From assembly GCF_000300255.2 (NCBI RefSeq), contig NC_020913.1, forward strand, positions 556,692 through 620,691: 64,000 nt of DNA, in the 5' to 3' direction. Source of the stretch: Candidatus Methanomethylophilus alvi Mx1201 (GTDB lineage Archaea > Thermoplasmatota > Thermoplasmata > Methanomassiliicoccales > Methanomethylophilaceae). This document shows positions 51,458 to 59,894 of this stretch, one piece after another. The translations under genes were made by a program, and so were the position numbers. The notes beneath the pieces were generated by a model that made no database searches, had not been told where the DNA came from, and saw only the letters and a program-made list of their open reading frames with translations. Position 1 is the first letter of the stretch. The number at the start of each line of letters is the position of its first letter.

Positions 51458-52861
51458 ATGGGGGACTCGGCGTATACGGATTCGGACAGGAAGCACCTTT
51501 TGGCATGTACGGTCTCCGGTGCGTTCATAACCCCTCTGATGAGCACGATGATGAACCTCGCGCTCATGTTCATAGGCGACGAGTTCTCCGTCGGATCCCA
51601 CGACCTCGGATACGTCAACACGATGTTCCTCCTCGGCTCCGTGATAGCCATGGTCCCCTCCGCAAGGCTGGCCAGCATCTACGGGATGAGGAAGGTGTTC
51701 CTTCTGGGTCTCGTCATAACGGGCGTCACCTCGTTCCTTGCGATGCTGAGTCCCGGTTTCGCATTCTTCGTGGCCATGCGTTTCGCCATAGGGTTCGGGT
51801 CGGCCATGATCGGGGTGACGTCCATCGCCATGCTCACCTACGTGTTCCCTCGGGAGCGGCGCGGATGGGCCATAGGCATCAACACGACCTCGGTGTACAT
51901 AGGTCTCTCCCTTGGACCCACGATCGGGGGCCTGGTGTCGGACGCCGTCGGGTGGAGGGCGTGTTTTGTCATAGTGCTGGCACTCGTCATCGTCTCCCTG
52001 TTCTTCGTATCCAACTTCAGAAAGGAGGTCACGCCCACGCCGGAGGAGGCCATGGATTGGAAGGGATCGGTCCTCTGGTCCGTATCCGTGTTCGTTCTGA
52101 TGTTCGGCGTCATAAACATCACCTCGGGTCTCGCCGCAGGCATGGTGGTCGCAGGACTGGGACTGTTCCTGGTGACCGTATGGTATCTGCGGAGGTGCGG
52201 CAGTCCCGTCCTCAACCTCCGTCTCTTCGGGATAAGGATGTTCAGCAGGTCGAGTGTGGCGGCGTTCATGAACTACGGCGCCTCCTACTCCGTGGCGTTC
52301 TTCATGTCCCTGTATCTCCAGAGCATCGGGGCCCTGACCGCCTCGCAGGCGGGGGCCCTCATGCTCGTGCAGCCCGCCGTGCAGGTCCTCCTCACCGCCA
52401 GGATGGGTGCCCTCTCGGACAGGATGGGGGACAAGCGCATACTGCCCACCCTCGGTATGCTGATCGTCAGTTTCGGTGTCGCCATGTTCCTCTTCCTGGG
52501 GACCGAGTTCTCGCTGCCCTATGTGGTGCTGATGATGCTCATCATAGGCGTCGGCATGGGGATATTCTCGTCTCCCAACACCTCCGTCATAATGTCGTCC
52601 GTCCCGGGCAAGTACCGGGGGGAGGCGTCGGGCGTCGTATCCGTCGTACGTCAGACCGGGATGATGGTCTCGATGAGCATAGCCATGGCCTCCATAGCGG
52701 TCATAATGGGGTCCACGGACAATCTGGGACCTTCCACCTACGGCGACTTCGTCGACACCATTCGCCTCGCATTCTCCATCTGTCTCGGCATGTGCGTGGT
52801 GGGGATCCTGTGTTCCTGGTTCAGAGGGAGTACGGATGAGGAATGCCTTAAATCGATTTGA
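51458..52861 (+). CDS. MFS drug/proton antiporter (DHA2-like)
   Basis: A 467-aa permease with about 14 hydrophobic segments. Typical elements are MLGSVIAMVPSARLASIYGMRKVFL as the loop 2-3 motif and GLSLGPTIGGLVSDAVGWRACFVI as the antiporter motif C of helix 5. VRQTGMMVSMSIAM lies in the C-terminal half. The decayed exporter at 30 kb belongs to the same group. Start is ATG 51458, with GTG 51449 as alternative. An exporter of amphiphilic compounds is likely, but the substrate is unknown. Confidence 0.87.
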   Translation: MGDSAYTDSDRKHLLACTVSGAFITPLMSTMMNLALMFIGDEFSVGSHDLGYVNTMFLLGSVIAMVPSARLASIYGMRKVFLLGLVITGVTSFLAMLSPGFAFFVAMRFAIGFGSAMIGVTSIAMLTYVFPRERRGWAIGINTTSVYIGLSLGPTIGGLVSDAVGWRACFVIVLALVIVSLFFVSNFRKEVTPTPEEAMDWKGSVLWSVSVFVLMFGVINITSGLAAGMVVAGLGLFLVTVWYLRRCGSPVLNLRLFGIRMFSRSSVAAFMNYGASYSVAFFMSLYLQSIGALTASQAGALMLVQPAVQVLLTARMGALSDRMGDKRILPTLGMLIVSFGVAMFLFLGTEFSLPYVVLMMLIIGVGMGIFSSPNTSVIMSSVPGKYRGEASGVVSVVRQTGMMVSMSIAMASIAVIMGSTDNLGPSTYGDFVDTIRLAFSICLGMCVVGILCSWFRGSTDEECLKSI

Positions 52862-52914
52862 GGGTCCTTTAAACTCGAAAACTCCTAAATATTCGTTTTT
52901 TACATGAACGGACG

Positions 52915-53991
52915 ATGGACAAGGCTAAGATGGAGGCCGCGAGGCGCAACTACAATTTCCAGAAGGTCATCGCGGCAGTCGGATTCATCCTGATGTCCGG
53001 GAAGTTCCTGGCATACTACATCACCGGTTCGGTGGCCATCCTGACGGACGCCATGGAGAGTATAGTCAACGTGGTCGCGGGGGTCATCGGCCTCTACGCA
53101 TTGTACCTCACCATGAAGCCCGCCGACGATTCCCATCCCTACGGACACGGGAAGATCGAGCTCATCTCATCGTCCATAGAGGGGAGCATGATCTCCATCG
53201 CCGGTGCCCTGATAATCCTGGAATCCGTGGACAGGTTCCTCCATCCGTCCGACATAAACTCGCTGGACATCGGATTGGTCATCGTCGCCGTCGCCGCACT
53301 GGTCAACTTCGTCATGGGGTACACGGCCATAAGGATGGGCAGGTCCACCAATTCGGTAGCCCTCGAGGCCAGTGGCAAGCATCTCTGCAGCGACACATAT
53401 TCTTCCGTCGGGATCCTTCTCGGTCTAGGCATAGTGTATGCCGGGAATGCATTGGGATACGATCTGGGTATTTTCGATCCCATCATGGCTTTGATCTTCG
53501 GTGCCGTCATCGTGGTGACGGGTGTCCGCGTCCTGCTGAAATCCATGAACGGCATCATGGACAGTGCGGACATAGAGGTCCTGAGGGTCGTCACCCGCTG
53601 CATCAACCACGAGAGGGACGAGAACGTCATCGACGTCCATCATCTGAGGGTCGTCAGATACGGGTCGTCCGTCCACGTGGATGCCCACATGACCGTCCCC
53701 GGACGTCTGACCGTGGAAGAGGTCGAGAAGATAGTCGACCGCTTCTCCAAAGCCATCAAGGACCAGCTGGGCGACGATGTGGACATAACGTTCATGGCGG
53801 AGTCCTGCGACAACATGTTCTGCAGATACTGTCAGGACGAGGGTTGCGACCACCGTGCCGTCGGTTTCGTGGACATAAAATATCTGGGTATCGACACGGT
53901 CATCAAGAACGACACCCATTATCTCAAGGCCGTGCGCGGAAGGAACGAGCGCATATCGGATACCAAGGATGAAGGGAAGAGCGGCGAATGA
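52915..53991 (+). CDS. Cation diffusion facilitator (divalent metal efflux)
   Basis: A 358-aa CDF protein exporting Zn, Fe or Mn in exchange for protons. The membrane domain of about 6 helices carries the metal-site motifs AILTDAMESIVN and HPYGHGKIE and the helix-5 segment SDTYSS. The cytoplasmic ferredoxin-like domain has VHHLRVVRYGSSVHVDAHMTV. A C-terminal extension of about 70 residues with CDNMFCRYCQDEGCDH is unusual and could be an extra metal-sensing site. Confidence 0.9.
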   Translation: MDKAKMEAARRNYNFQKVIAAVGFILMSGKFLAYYITGSVAILTDAMESIVNVVAGVIGLYALYLTMKPADDSHPYGHGKIELISSSIEGSMISIAGALIILESVDRFLHPSDINSLDIGLVIVAVAALVNFVMGYTAIRMGRSTNSVALEASGKHLCSDTYSSVGILLGLGIVYAGNALGYDLGIFDPIMALIFGAVIVVTGVRVLLKSMNGIMDSADIEVLRVVTRCINHERDENVIDVHHLRVVRYGSSVHVDAHMTVPGRLTVEEVEKIVDRFSKAIKDQLGDDVDITFMAESCDNMFCRYCQDEGCDHRAVGFVDIKYLGIDTVIKNDTHYLKAVRGRNERISDTKDEGKSGE

Positions 53992-54039
53992 CCTGTTCCG
54001 GGGGCCACTATTTTCTACTCGGAACGTATACGCTGGAAC

Positions 54040-54639
54040 ATGTTCGGAATCGGTAACAGGGACGTTCCGGAGAAGATCCGCGAAGCAAAGCTGTCCAAAT
54101 GGTACGGGACGCTTTCCGATACAGACAAGGTGAAGCTGAACCGTTACATGGACGGGGCCGATCCCTCCAGCGCATCCGCTTTCATATGCTCCGTATCCAA
54201 ACTCGCCAACGACGATCACAACTACAAGTTCGTGGCCTTCCTCGCCGAGAGCACGGAAGACATAAGGATGGATGGCATCCAGAGGTTCTACGTCAACGAG
54301 GTGTCGATCCCGGCCCTGTACAACATGGAGGAATACGACCGCTGCGACAAGGCGTGCGACAGGGGTCTCGCCCTTCTCAAGGAGAAAGGGGTCATGGAGC
54401 GCGTCTTGAAGGATAACGGCGGGGTTCTGCCCGAATCCCTCTACTGCAGGAACTACAAGCTCAACGTGGCCGTAGGGGTCCATTACGACTACGACGAAGG
54501 GGACAGACTCCTGGAACAGTTCGAGAAGGACGGCCTGATCAGTCACGAAGAGGTGGAGTACAGGAAGCAGGGGATAAAGACCTTCAGGCTTCAGAAGACG
54601 TTCGACTCGATATTCTCCATCAAGGAGAAGGACGAATGA
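54040..54639 (+). CDS. Hypothetical protein, 199 aa
   Basis: Unrecognised soluble protein. The N-terminal part is helical (KIREAKLSKWYGTLSDTDKVKLNRYM), the central part contains FVAFLAESTEDIRMDGIQRFYVNEVSIPALYNMEEYDRCDKACDRGLAL (TPR-like helices), and the C-terminal 40 residues could be a small winged domain. No catalytic motif is visible. Its end overlaps the convergent NIF3-like gene by 20 bases. Codon use is host-like. Confidence 0.68.
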   Translation: MFGIGNRDVPEKIREAKLSKWYGTLSDTDKVKLNRYMDGADPSSASAFICSVSKLANDDHNYKFVAFLAESTEDIRMDGIQRFYVNEVSIPALYNMEEYDRCDKACDRGLALLKEKGVMERVLKDNGGVLPESLYCRNYKLNVAVGVHYDYDEGDRLLEQFEKDGLISHEEVEYRKQGIKTFRLQKTFDSIFSIKEKDE

Positions 54640-54973
54640 GGGACCTCCACCCTATCTGAGGGACCACGTCTACGGCCGGTTCCTCGTAAGGGTGTATCCT
54701 GTCTATCGTTTCCAAAACTCTTTCCAGGTCTTCTTTTCCGACCACGAATTCCAGACGGACCTCGTCCTCCACGGATATCTCCCCGACCTTCCCTATGAAC
54801 GGATGGGACCCCTCCTCCGTCTTCCAGGTCCCTTTGACCGGGAAGTAGCGGAAGGAGCGGCGGTATCCGGGGTAGACGGGTTCCATGACACCGTCTATGG
54901 CGTCCATCAGCATCTCCAGGTGGGATGCCGGCACATCCACCCCGATGCCGTAGACCTCACTCGGACCCGTCAC
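54620..54973 (-). CDS. NIF3/CutA-like domain protein, 117 aa
   Basis: A 117-aa ferredoxin-like domain ending with IHPYEEPAVDVVPQ, the signature of the YqfO insert in NIF3/DUF34 proteins and of related CutA-like trimers. The first strand VYGIGVDVPASHLEMLMDAI fits the same fold. The main NIF3 domain is missing, so this is a stand-alone version, possibly metal-binding or regulatory. It overlaps the PHP gene upstream by 17 bases and is probably co-transcribed with it. Confidence 0.75.
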   Translation of the reverse strand: MTGPSEVYGIGVDVPASHLEMLMDAIDGVMEPVYPGYRRSFRYFPVKGTWKTEEGSHPFIGKVGEISVEDEVRLEFVVGKEDLERVLETIDRIHPYEEPAVDVVPQIGWRSLIRPSP

Positions 54974-55925
54974 CGGCCGCGGCCTCCTTCTCGGCTATGA
55001 TGCGGTCTATGTTCGCTATACGCTCGTCGATGTTCCTCATGGCCTTCTTCGCCCTTCTTTTCAGGAAGGATACGCTCAGGAGGGTGGCCAGCATGTTCGT
55101 GAGCGGGAACTCGTACGCGAATCCGGCCACGATGCCGGTGGCCTTCTTGATATCGGATATGGAGTTGATCTTGTGGATCAGGGAGTTGTTCTCGACCTCG
55201 GGGAGTTTTCCCCTGAGGGCCTTGTACATCAGCTTCTGCCCTCCCCACACGACCTCCATGCTCCATTGGACCTGTCCCAGCACCGGTGCGGGGGTCCCCA
55301 CGGGGACGGTCTTCTTGCGGAGGATGGCCTTCCTCAGGTCGTCCTCGGTCCTTCCTTCGAATTCCGTCCAATTGTATCCGGCCGTGAAAAGCGAATGTGC
55401 ATCCGATCCGGATGTGGCGGCCCATTTCCCGGGATGCCTGTCCATGATGCATTGTGCCAGATAGTTGGAGTACGGGTCGGGGTGTCCGCCGTTGATGACT
55501 TCGAACCCCTCTATGGGGAGATCGAATATCTTCTCCTGCATACCGTCCACATGGACACTGAACGGGTGGGGTGCGATGGCCAGACCTCCCTGTTCGTGTA
55601 TGATGTCCACGGCCTCTTCCGGAGACAGCCATTTCTTCAGTTTCTCTGTCAGCCAGAGGCCTATGACCTCTCCTTGGTCGGTCATGACCTCGTCGCCGAC
55701 CACCACGTCGATGTCATCGAACTTCTTGGCGTATTTCTGTGCCAGGATCCCTCCTGCGACCTCGTTGTGGTCGGTGATGCAGAGGACGTCGAGCCCTCTT
55801 CTCCTGGCATCGTCCACCTGTTTCGCCGGATCGATGACGGACTCCGGAAAACTCATCAGTCCCAGACTGTTGAATCCGGAATAGTCCGTATGGACATGGG
55901 TGTCAGCCTTTCCCATCCTTTCCAT
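54957..55925 (-). CDS. PHP-domain phosphoesterase
   Basis: A 322-aa protein whose N-terminal 230 residues form a PHP metal-dependent phosphoesterase. Visible pieces are DTHVHTDYSG, VLCITDHNEVAGG, GDEVMTDQGEVIGLWL, PHPFSVH and the late GSDAHSLFTAG. A C-terminal helix pair is weakly hydrophobic (GIVAGFAYEFPLTNMLATLLSVSF) and may associate with the membrane. Substrates of such proteins are often phosphorylated small molecules or nucleotides. A second PHP gene lies at the window end. Confidence 0.85.
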   Translation of the reverse strand: MERMGKADTHVHTDYSGFNSLGLMSFPESVIDPAKQVDDARRRGLDVLCITDHNEVAGGILAQKYAKKFDDIDVVVGDEVMTDQGEVIGLWLTEKLKKWLSPEEAVDIIHEQGGLAIAPHPFSVHVDGMQEKIFDLPIEGFEVINGGHPDPYSNYLAQCIMDRHPGKWAATSGSDAHSLFTAGYNWTEFEGRTEDDLRKAILRKKTVPVGTPAPVLGQVQWSMEVVWGGQKLMYKALRGKLPEVENNSLIHKINSISDIKKATGIVAGFAYEFPLTNMLATLLSVSFLKRRAKKAMRNIDERIANIDRIIAEKEAAAGDGSE

Positions 55926-56019
55926 GCACCATGGTAGTTTATCGACCTATTTCAAATTACACTTAACTTCAGTAGATATGGTGCGACAGTATGTTCCAGA
56001 TGCCTAACGGGAGGATGGG

Positions 56020-57798
56020 TCAGGACTGCTCGGCGTAGTAGTATTCGCCTACGGACTTCTGGGTCCTGTCCAGGTTGGATCCTTCTTTATTTATCCTGGG
56101 TCTGTGGGTGTCCGCATCGCGTCTGAACGTTATGTCGACGGATTTCAGGAACTTGTTCATGCCCTCGCGCATCCTGTACGGTCCCTCCGCGATACCGTGG
56201 TGTCCCGGTTCCCCGCCGAATACCATGAGCGAATCGGAGACCATGTCGATGAAGTAGATGTCGTGGTCCACGATGAGTGCGCTGCGCCCGGTCTTCTCCA
56301 TCATCCCGCTTATGCACTTGGCCGCCTCCATCCTCTGATTGGAATCGAGGTATGCGGACGGTTCGTCCAGAAGATAGATGTCGGCATCCTTCGCGAGGCA
56401 CCCTGCGATGGCGACCCTCTGGAGTTCTCCTCCGGACAGGTTCTTCATCTGCTTGTCCATCAGGAACTTGATGGCCAGGGGACCGATCACCTGGGTGTCG
56501 AAGAACCCGCTGGTGACCTGGTCGTAGTTTATGGCGCACAGGTAGTCCTGGACGGTGCCGTCGTAGTCCTGGGATATGTACTGGGGCTTGTAGGAGATCC
56601 TCATGATCCCGTTGACGCATCCTTTGTCGGGTTTGATCTCCCCCGCCAGCATCTTGACGAAGGTGGTCTTACCGGTGGCGTTAGGGCCGACGACCCCTAC
56701 CGATTCCCCGATCTTCACCGCTCCGCTGTTGACATCCAGCTTGAATTCGCCGAAATCCTTGGAGACGTCTTCGAAGTCGATGAGGGTGGGTGTGTCCCAC
56801 TCCCCGGACGGTGCGGAGACGGCGAACTCGATGGGTCTCTCCCTGAACCTGATGTTCTCCTCGGGCAGGTAACCCTGCAGGTAGACGTTGATGGCGGTCC
56901 TCACCTGTCTTCCGAGCGTGAACACTCCGTATGCGCCCTCCGACCCGTAGACCAGGTTGACGTTGTCCGCCAGATAGTCCAGGATGGCGAGGTCGTGTTC
57001 TATGACCACGACATACTTGTCCTCGCCGGCCAGGCTCTTGATTATGCGGGCCATCTTGACCCTCTGGTAGATGTCGAGGTAGGATGTGGGCTCGTCGAAG
57101 AAGTAGATGTCCGCATCCTTCATGCACGTGGCCGCCATGGCGACCCTCTGGAGCTCTCCTCCGGAGAGTTTGGTGAGGTCCCTGTCGATGACCTGTTCCA
57201 GACCGAACGTCTCCACGGCCTCCTCCAGACTCATCCTCTCCTGGGTCTTGCTCAGGAGGTCCCTGACGACACCCTTGGTGACCTTGGGGAGCTTGTCCAC
57301 ATACTGGGGCTTCATGGCCACCTTTATCTTCCCCGCATACACGTCGCTGAGGTAGGGGTAGATGTCGGTCCCCTTGTAGTGGGCAAGGACCTCTTCCTTG
57401 GTGGGAGGGTTGTCATAGTTCCCGAGGTTGGGCACCACTATCCCGGACAGGATGTTGATGGCGGTGGTCTTTCCTATCCCGTTGGGTCCGAGGATACCGG
57501 TGATCATACCCTTCTTGGGGACGGGGAGCCTGTAGAGGCGGAAGGAGTTCTCCCCGTACTGGTTGACCATCTCGTCCTTGAGTTCGTCGGCCAGCCCTAT
57601 GATCTTGATCGCTTTGAACATGCACTTGTTGGCGCATATGCCGCATCCCTGGCACAGCGTCTCGGAGATGATGGGTTTCCCCCTCTCCCCGAATTCGATG
57701 ACATTCACTCCCGTCCTGATGAGCGGACAGAACTTGTAGCATTCCTTGTTGCATTTCTTGTTCTGGCATCTGTCGAACAAGACCGCCGCGATCCTCAT
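56020..57798 (-). CDS. Ribosome recycling ATPase ABCE1/RLI
   Basis: A 592-aa protein that splits post-termination and stalled ribosomes. The N-terminal ferredoxin-like domain ligates two [4Fe-4S] clusters (CQNKKCNKECYKFC and CQGCGICANKC). Two ABC domains follow, with Walker A GPNGIGKTT and GPNATGKTT and signatures LSGGELQR in both halves. FFDEPTSYLD and LLDEPSAYLD are the Walker B/D-loop elements. ATG 57798 (MRIAAVLFDR) is the usual start, with another ATG at 57810 possible. It is a single, archaea/eukaryote-specific housekeeping gene. Confidence 0.96.
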   Translation of the reverse strand: MRIAAVLFDRCQNKKCNKECYKFCPLIRTGVNVIEFGERGKPIISETLCQGCGICANKCMFKAIKIIGLADELKDEMVNQYGENSFRLYRLPVPKKGMITGILGPNGIGKTTAINILSGIVVPNLGNYDNPPTKEEVLAHYKGTDIYPYLSDVYAGKIKVAMKPQYVDKLPKVTKGVVRDLLSKTQERMSLEEAVETFGLEQVIDRDLTKLSGGELQRVAMAATCMKDADIYFFDEPTSYLDIYQRVKMARIIKSLAGEDKYVVVIEHDLAILDYLADNVNLVYGSEGAYGVFTLGRQVRTAINVYLQGYLPEENIRFRERPIEFAVSAPSGEWDTPTLIDFEDVSKDFGEFKLDVNSGAVKIGESVGVVGPNATGKTTFVKMLAGEIKPDKGCVNGIMRISYKPQYISQDYDGTVQDYLCAINYDQVTSGFFDTQVIGPLAIKFLMDKQMKNLSGGELQRVAIAGCLAKDADIYLLDEPSAYLDSNQRMEAAKCISGMMEKTGRSALIVDHDIYFIDMVSDSLMVFGGEPGHHGIAEGPYRMREGMNKFLKSVDITFRRDADTHRPRINKEGSNLDRTQKSVGEYYYAEQS

Positions 57799-57997
57799 GA
57801 TGCGACCCATCTATCGCAGTTATAAATATAATTCGCGTGCGCGGGCGGAAAAGGTCCGGTACAGGACTGGTATCCGGAGACCGTGTCATCCCGCGGCGGG
57901 GCGGTACACGCCGCCGACCGACTGGGTCCTTGTCTTATTTTTTATATCTGCACGACTTGTTTCGTGACATACCCACAGTGTTAAAGGGGGGACAATT

Positions 57998-59158
57998 TTG
58001 GATAAGAAGACCGAAACAGCTCCATCATCCGGAAGTACGGGACCGTCCGGGGCCGACAGGGGTCCGGGCAATCCCCATTCATTCGAATGGCTGACCGACG
58101 AGATGTCCGCATCGCTCGATACCGTCCACCGTGTCGACAAAGAGGGATTCCTCTATGAGATGGACTGCAGCTACGACTACTACGGCAACCCCTACATCAC
58201 TTCCCTCATGGAGAAATTCGGCGTCTATGACGCCGGGTGCTCCGCATTCGTCACCTTCAACGAGACGGGGGACAGCGTCCTGACCGCCAGGAACTACGAT
58301 TACAGGCACACGGATGCCGCCGGAGGATATACCGGTCTGAACGTCGCCATACACTGCGCCCCCGATGGGAGATACAGGTCCGTGGCCATCGCCGACGCGT
58401 ATTGGCTGGATTCCGATAACGCGACGTTCTCCGCAGGGGTCCTGGACGACGGCAGGACCGACACCTCCATGCTCGTGATGCTTCCGTACGTATGTGTGGA
58501 CGGGATCAACGAGAAGGGGCTGACCGTATCCATCCTCAAACTCGACGTCAAGGAGGGGGAGTCGTCCGTGGACCAGAAGGATGCGGGGAAGATCTCCATC
58601 GGGCATTCCGTTCTGACACGTTACATATTGGACGGATGTGCCACGGTGGATGAGGCCGTCGCCATGGCCGGGGACTACAACATCAAGGGGGTGTTCGGCA
58701 TGGACTTCCACATATTCGTGACCGACTCCACCGGCGCCTCCGCCGTATTGGAGTGGCGCTACAACAAGCTGTGCGTCACCAAGGTGGATGCCGTCTCCAA
58801 CTTCTACTCCGGATTCGACGATGCCGAGGACTACTACAAGAACGGTGTCCTCATGGAGAACGTGGTGCGCCTGGAGAACTCCGTGAAGGAATACAAGTAC
58901 GGTTTCGGTCACGGGTACCACCGTCTCACCGGGATAGTAAGCGCATTGGAGCGTTACATCGACTTCTCCCGGGAGGACCGTGCCGCCAAGATGACGGGGG
59001 AGCAGGCCATGCGCATCCTGAGCGTCGCCGCACAGGATCCCGGGACAGAGGCGACGTCGATGACCCAGTACAGCGCCGTCTACGATTCCAAGAGTCTCAG
59101 CGCGACCGTGTGCATGCATCAGGATTACGGCTCCGTCTTCAGGATAACCCTGGACTGA
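57998..59158 (+). CDS. Choloylglycine hydrolase/linear amide C-N hydrolase family protein, TTG start
   Basis: A 386-aa N-terminal-nucleophile hydrolase. DAGCSAFVTFNETGDSVLTARNYDYR is the family core, with nucleophile Cys81 after about 80 residues, so self-cleavage before Cys81 is expected if it behaves like relatives. Bile-salt hydrolases expose Cys2 instead, so penicillin-acylase-like or other amidase activity is at least as likely. The start is TTG 57998, preceded by the strong site AAAGGGGGG 7 bases upstream. No signal peptide is visible. The family is frequent in gut microbes. Confidence 0.82.
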   Translation: MDKKTETAPSSGSTGPSGADRGPGNPHSFEWLTDEMSASLDTVHRVDKEGFLYEMDCSYDYYGNPYITSLMEKFGVYDAGCSAFVTFNETGDSVLTARNYDYRHTDAAGGYTGLNVAIHCAPDGRYRSVAIADAYWLDSDNATFSAGVLDDGRTDTSMLVMLPYVCVDGINEKGLTVSILKLDVKEGESSVDQKDAGKISIGHSVLTRYILDGCATVDEAVAMAGDYNIKGVFGMDFHIFVTDSTGASAVLEWRYNKLCVTKVDAVSNFYSGFDDAEDYYKNGVLMENVVRLENSVKEYKYGFGHGYHRLTGIVSALERYIDFSREDRAAKMTGEQAMRILSVAAQDPGTEATSMTQYSAVYDSKSLSATVCMHQDYGSVFRITLD

Positions 59159-59387
59159 GACCGTCGTGCGGATGCGGAATCAAATCCCTCTCAACGGACG
59201 GGGTCCTTCGGATGCCCGTCCGGTCATCTTATAATACATCCTCCGGCGGAGGTCCGGTGCCGTACTTTCGGAATCCCGATATCGAAAGAGATCTGTTGAC
59301 TGTAAGGATGCGATGGAAACATTACGAGGAGACCCGGTGTCGGATCCCGTAAAAATAGGAATCGAAGAAACAAGGTGTTTATGGAGG

Positions 59388-59410
59388 AACCGGGGAACAG
59401 GTCCCCGGTT
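59388..59410 (-). terminator. Terminator of the 61-aa membrane-protein gene
   Basis: AACCGGGGA-ACAGG-TCCCCGGTT is a perfect 9-base stem lying 8 bases beyond the stop, read on the minus strand. Confidence 0.7.
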
Positions 59411-59418
59411 AAGTGATT

Positions 59419-59604
59419 TCAAGCAGTCACAGGGGCGACCATCTTCTCGTAGACCCTCTTGTATCCGAGGAATCCGATGGCGGTGATCGCGACGCATGCG
59501 TCCATGATGATGTTTCCGATGAGGTCGAGACCGCTCACGATGTTGAGGGCGACCAGGCCGACTGCAGAGAATATCCAGATTACGGATGCTGTGTAGAAGT
59601 CCAT
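59419..59604 (-). CDS. Small two-helix membrane protein, 61 aa
   Basis: A 61-aa protein with two hydrophobic stretches (about residues 7-19 and 28-44) and a basic C-terminal end YKRVYEKMVAPVTA. GAGGTAATAG directly before ATG 59604 is a convincing ribosome site. It has its own terminator and a long leader, which indicates a genuine gene. Small membrane proteins of this kind are often regulators of larger complexes. Nothing specific can be said here. Confidence 0.72.
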   Translation of the reverse strand: MDFYTASVIWIFSAVGLVALNIVSGLDLIGNIIMDACVAITAIGFLGYKRVYEKMVAPVTA

Positions 59605-59894
59605 TCTATTACCTCTTTCCTTTTTCATGAACAAGTTTTGCATCCATGCCGTCCGTCGCCGGACGCTGAGTCCGCATGACCTCCCGGTCATGCTCCTTAT
59701 GTGCCGAAACTTGTCAGATGTTTCAGTAATCTACTGATGTAATTCCGTTGATTTATACGTTCGTAGTAAAATTAATATACTATTTGTGTTGGATATAAAT
59801 ACCGTTTATATATTCTACACATAACCTTCATACCCGTTAGGTCCATTCCGGCCGTCTCGAAACCATAAAGGTGTGTTCGGAGGATTCGGATATC
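59605..59894. promoter_or_regulatory. Divergent leader region with a perfect inverted repeat
   Basis: GCATGACC (59674-59681) pairs with GGTCATGC (59686-59693) around TCCC. It lies in the expected 5' leader of the 61-aa protein gene. An AT-rich block at 59740-59825 carries promoter elements for both directions. No gene is present. Confidence 0.45.

Noticed and set aside
59159-59387. Possible tRNA or RNA gene after the Ntn-hydrolase
   Set aside because: GCGGAATCAAATCCC faintly resembles a T-arm, but no acceptor stem or anticodon arm can be folded around it.
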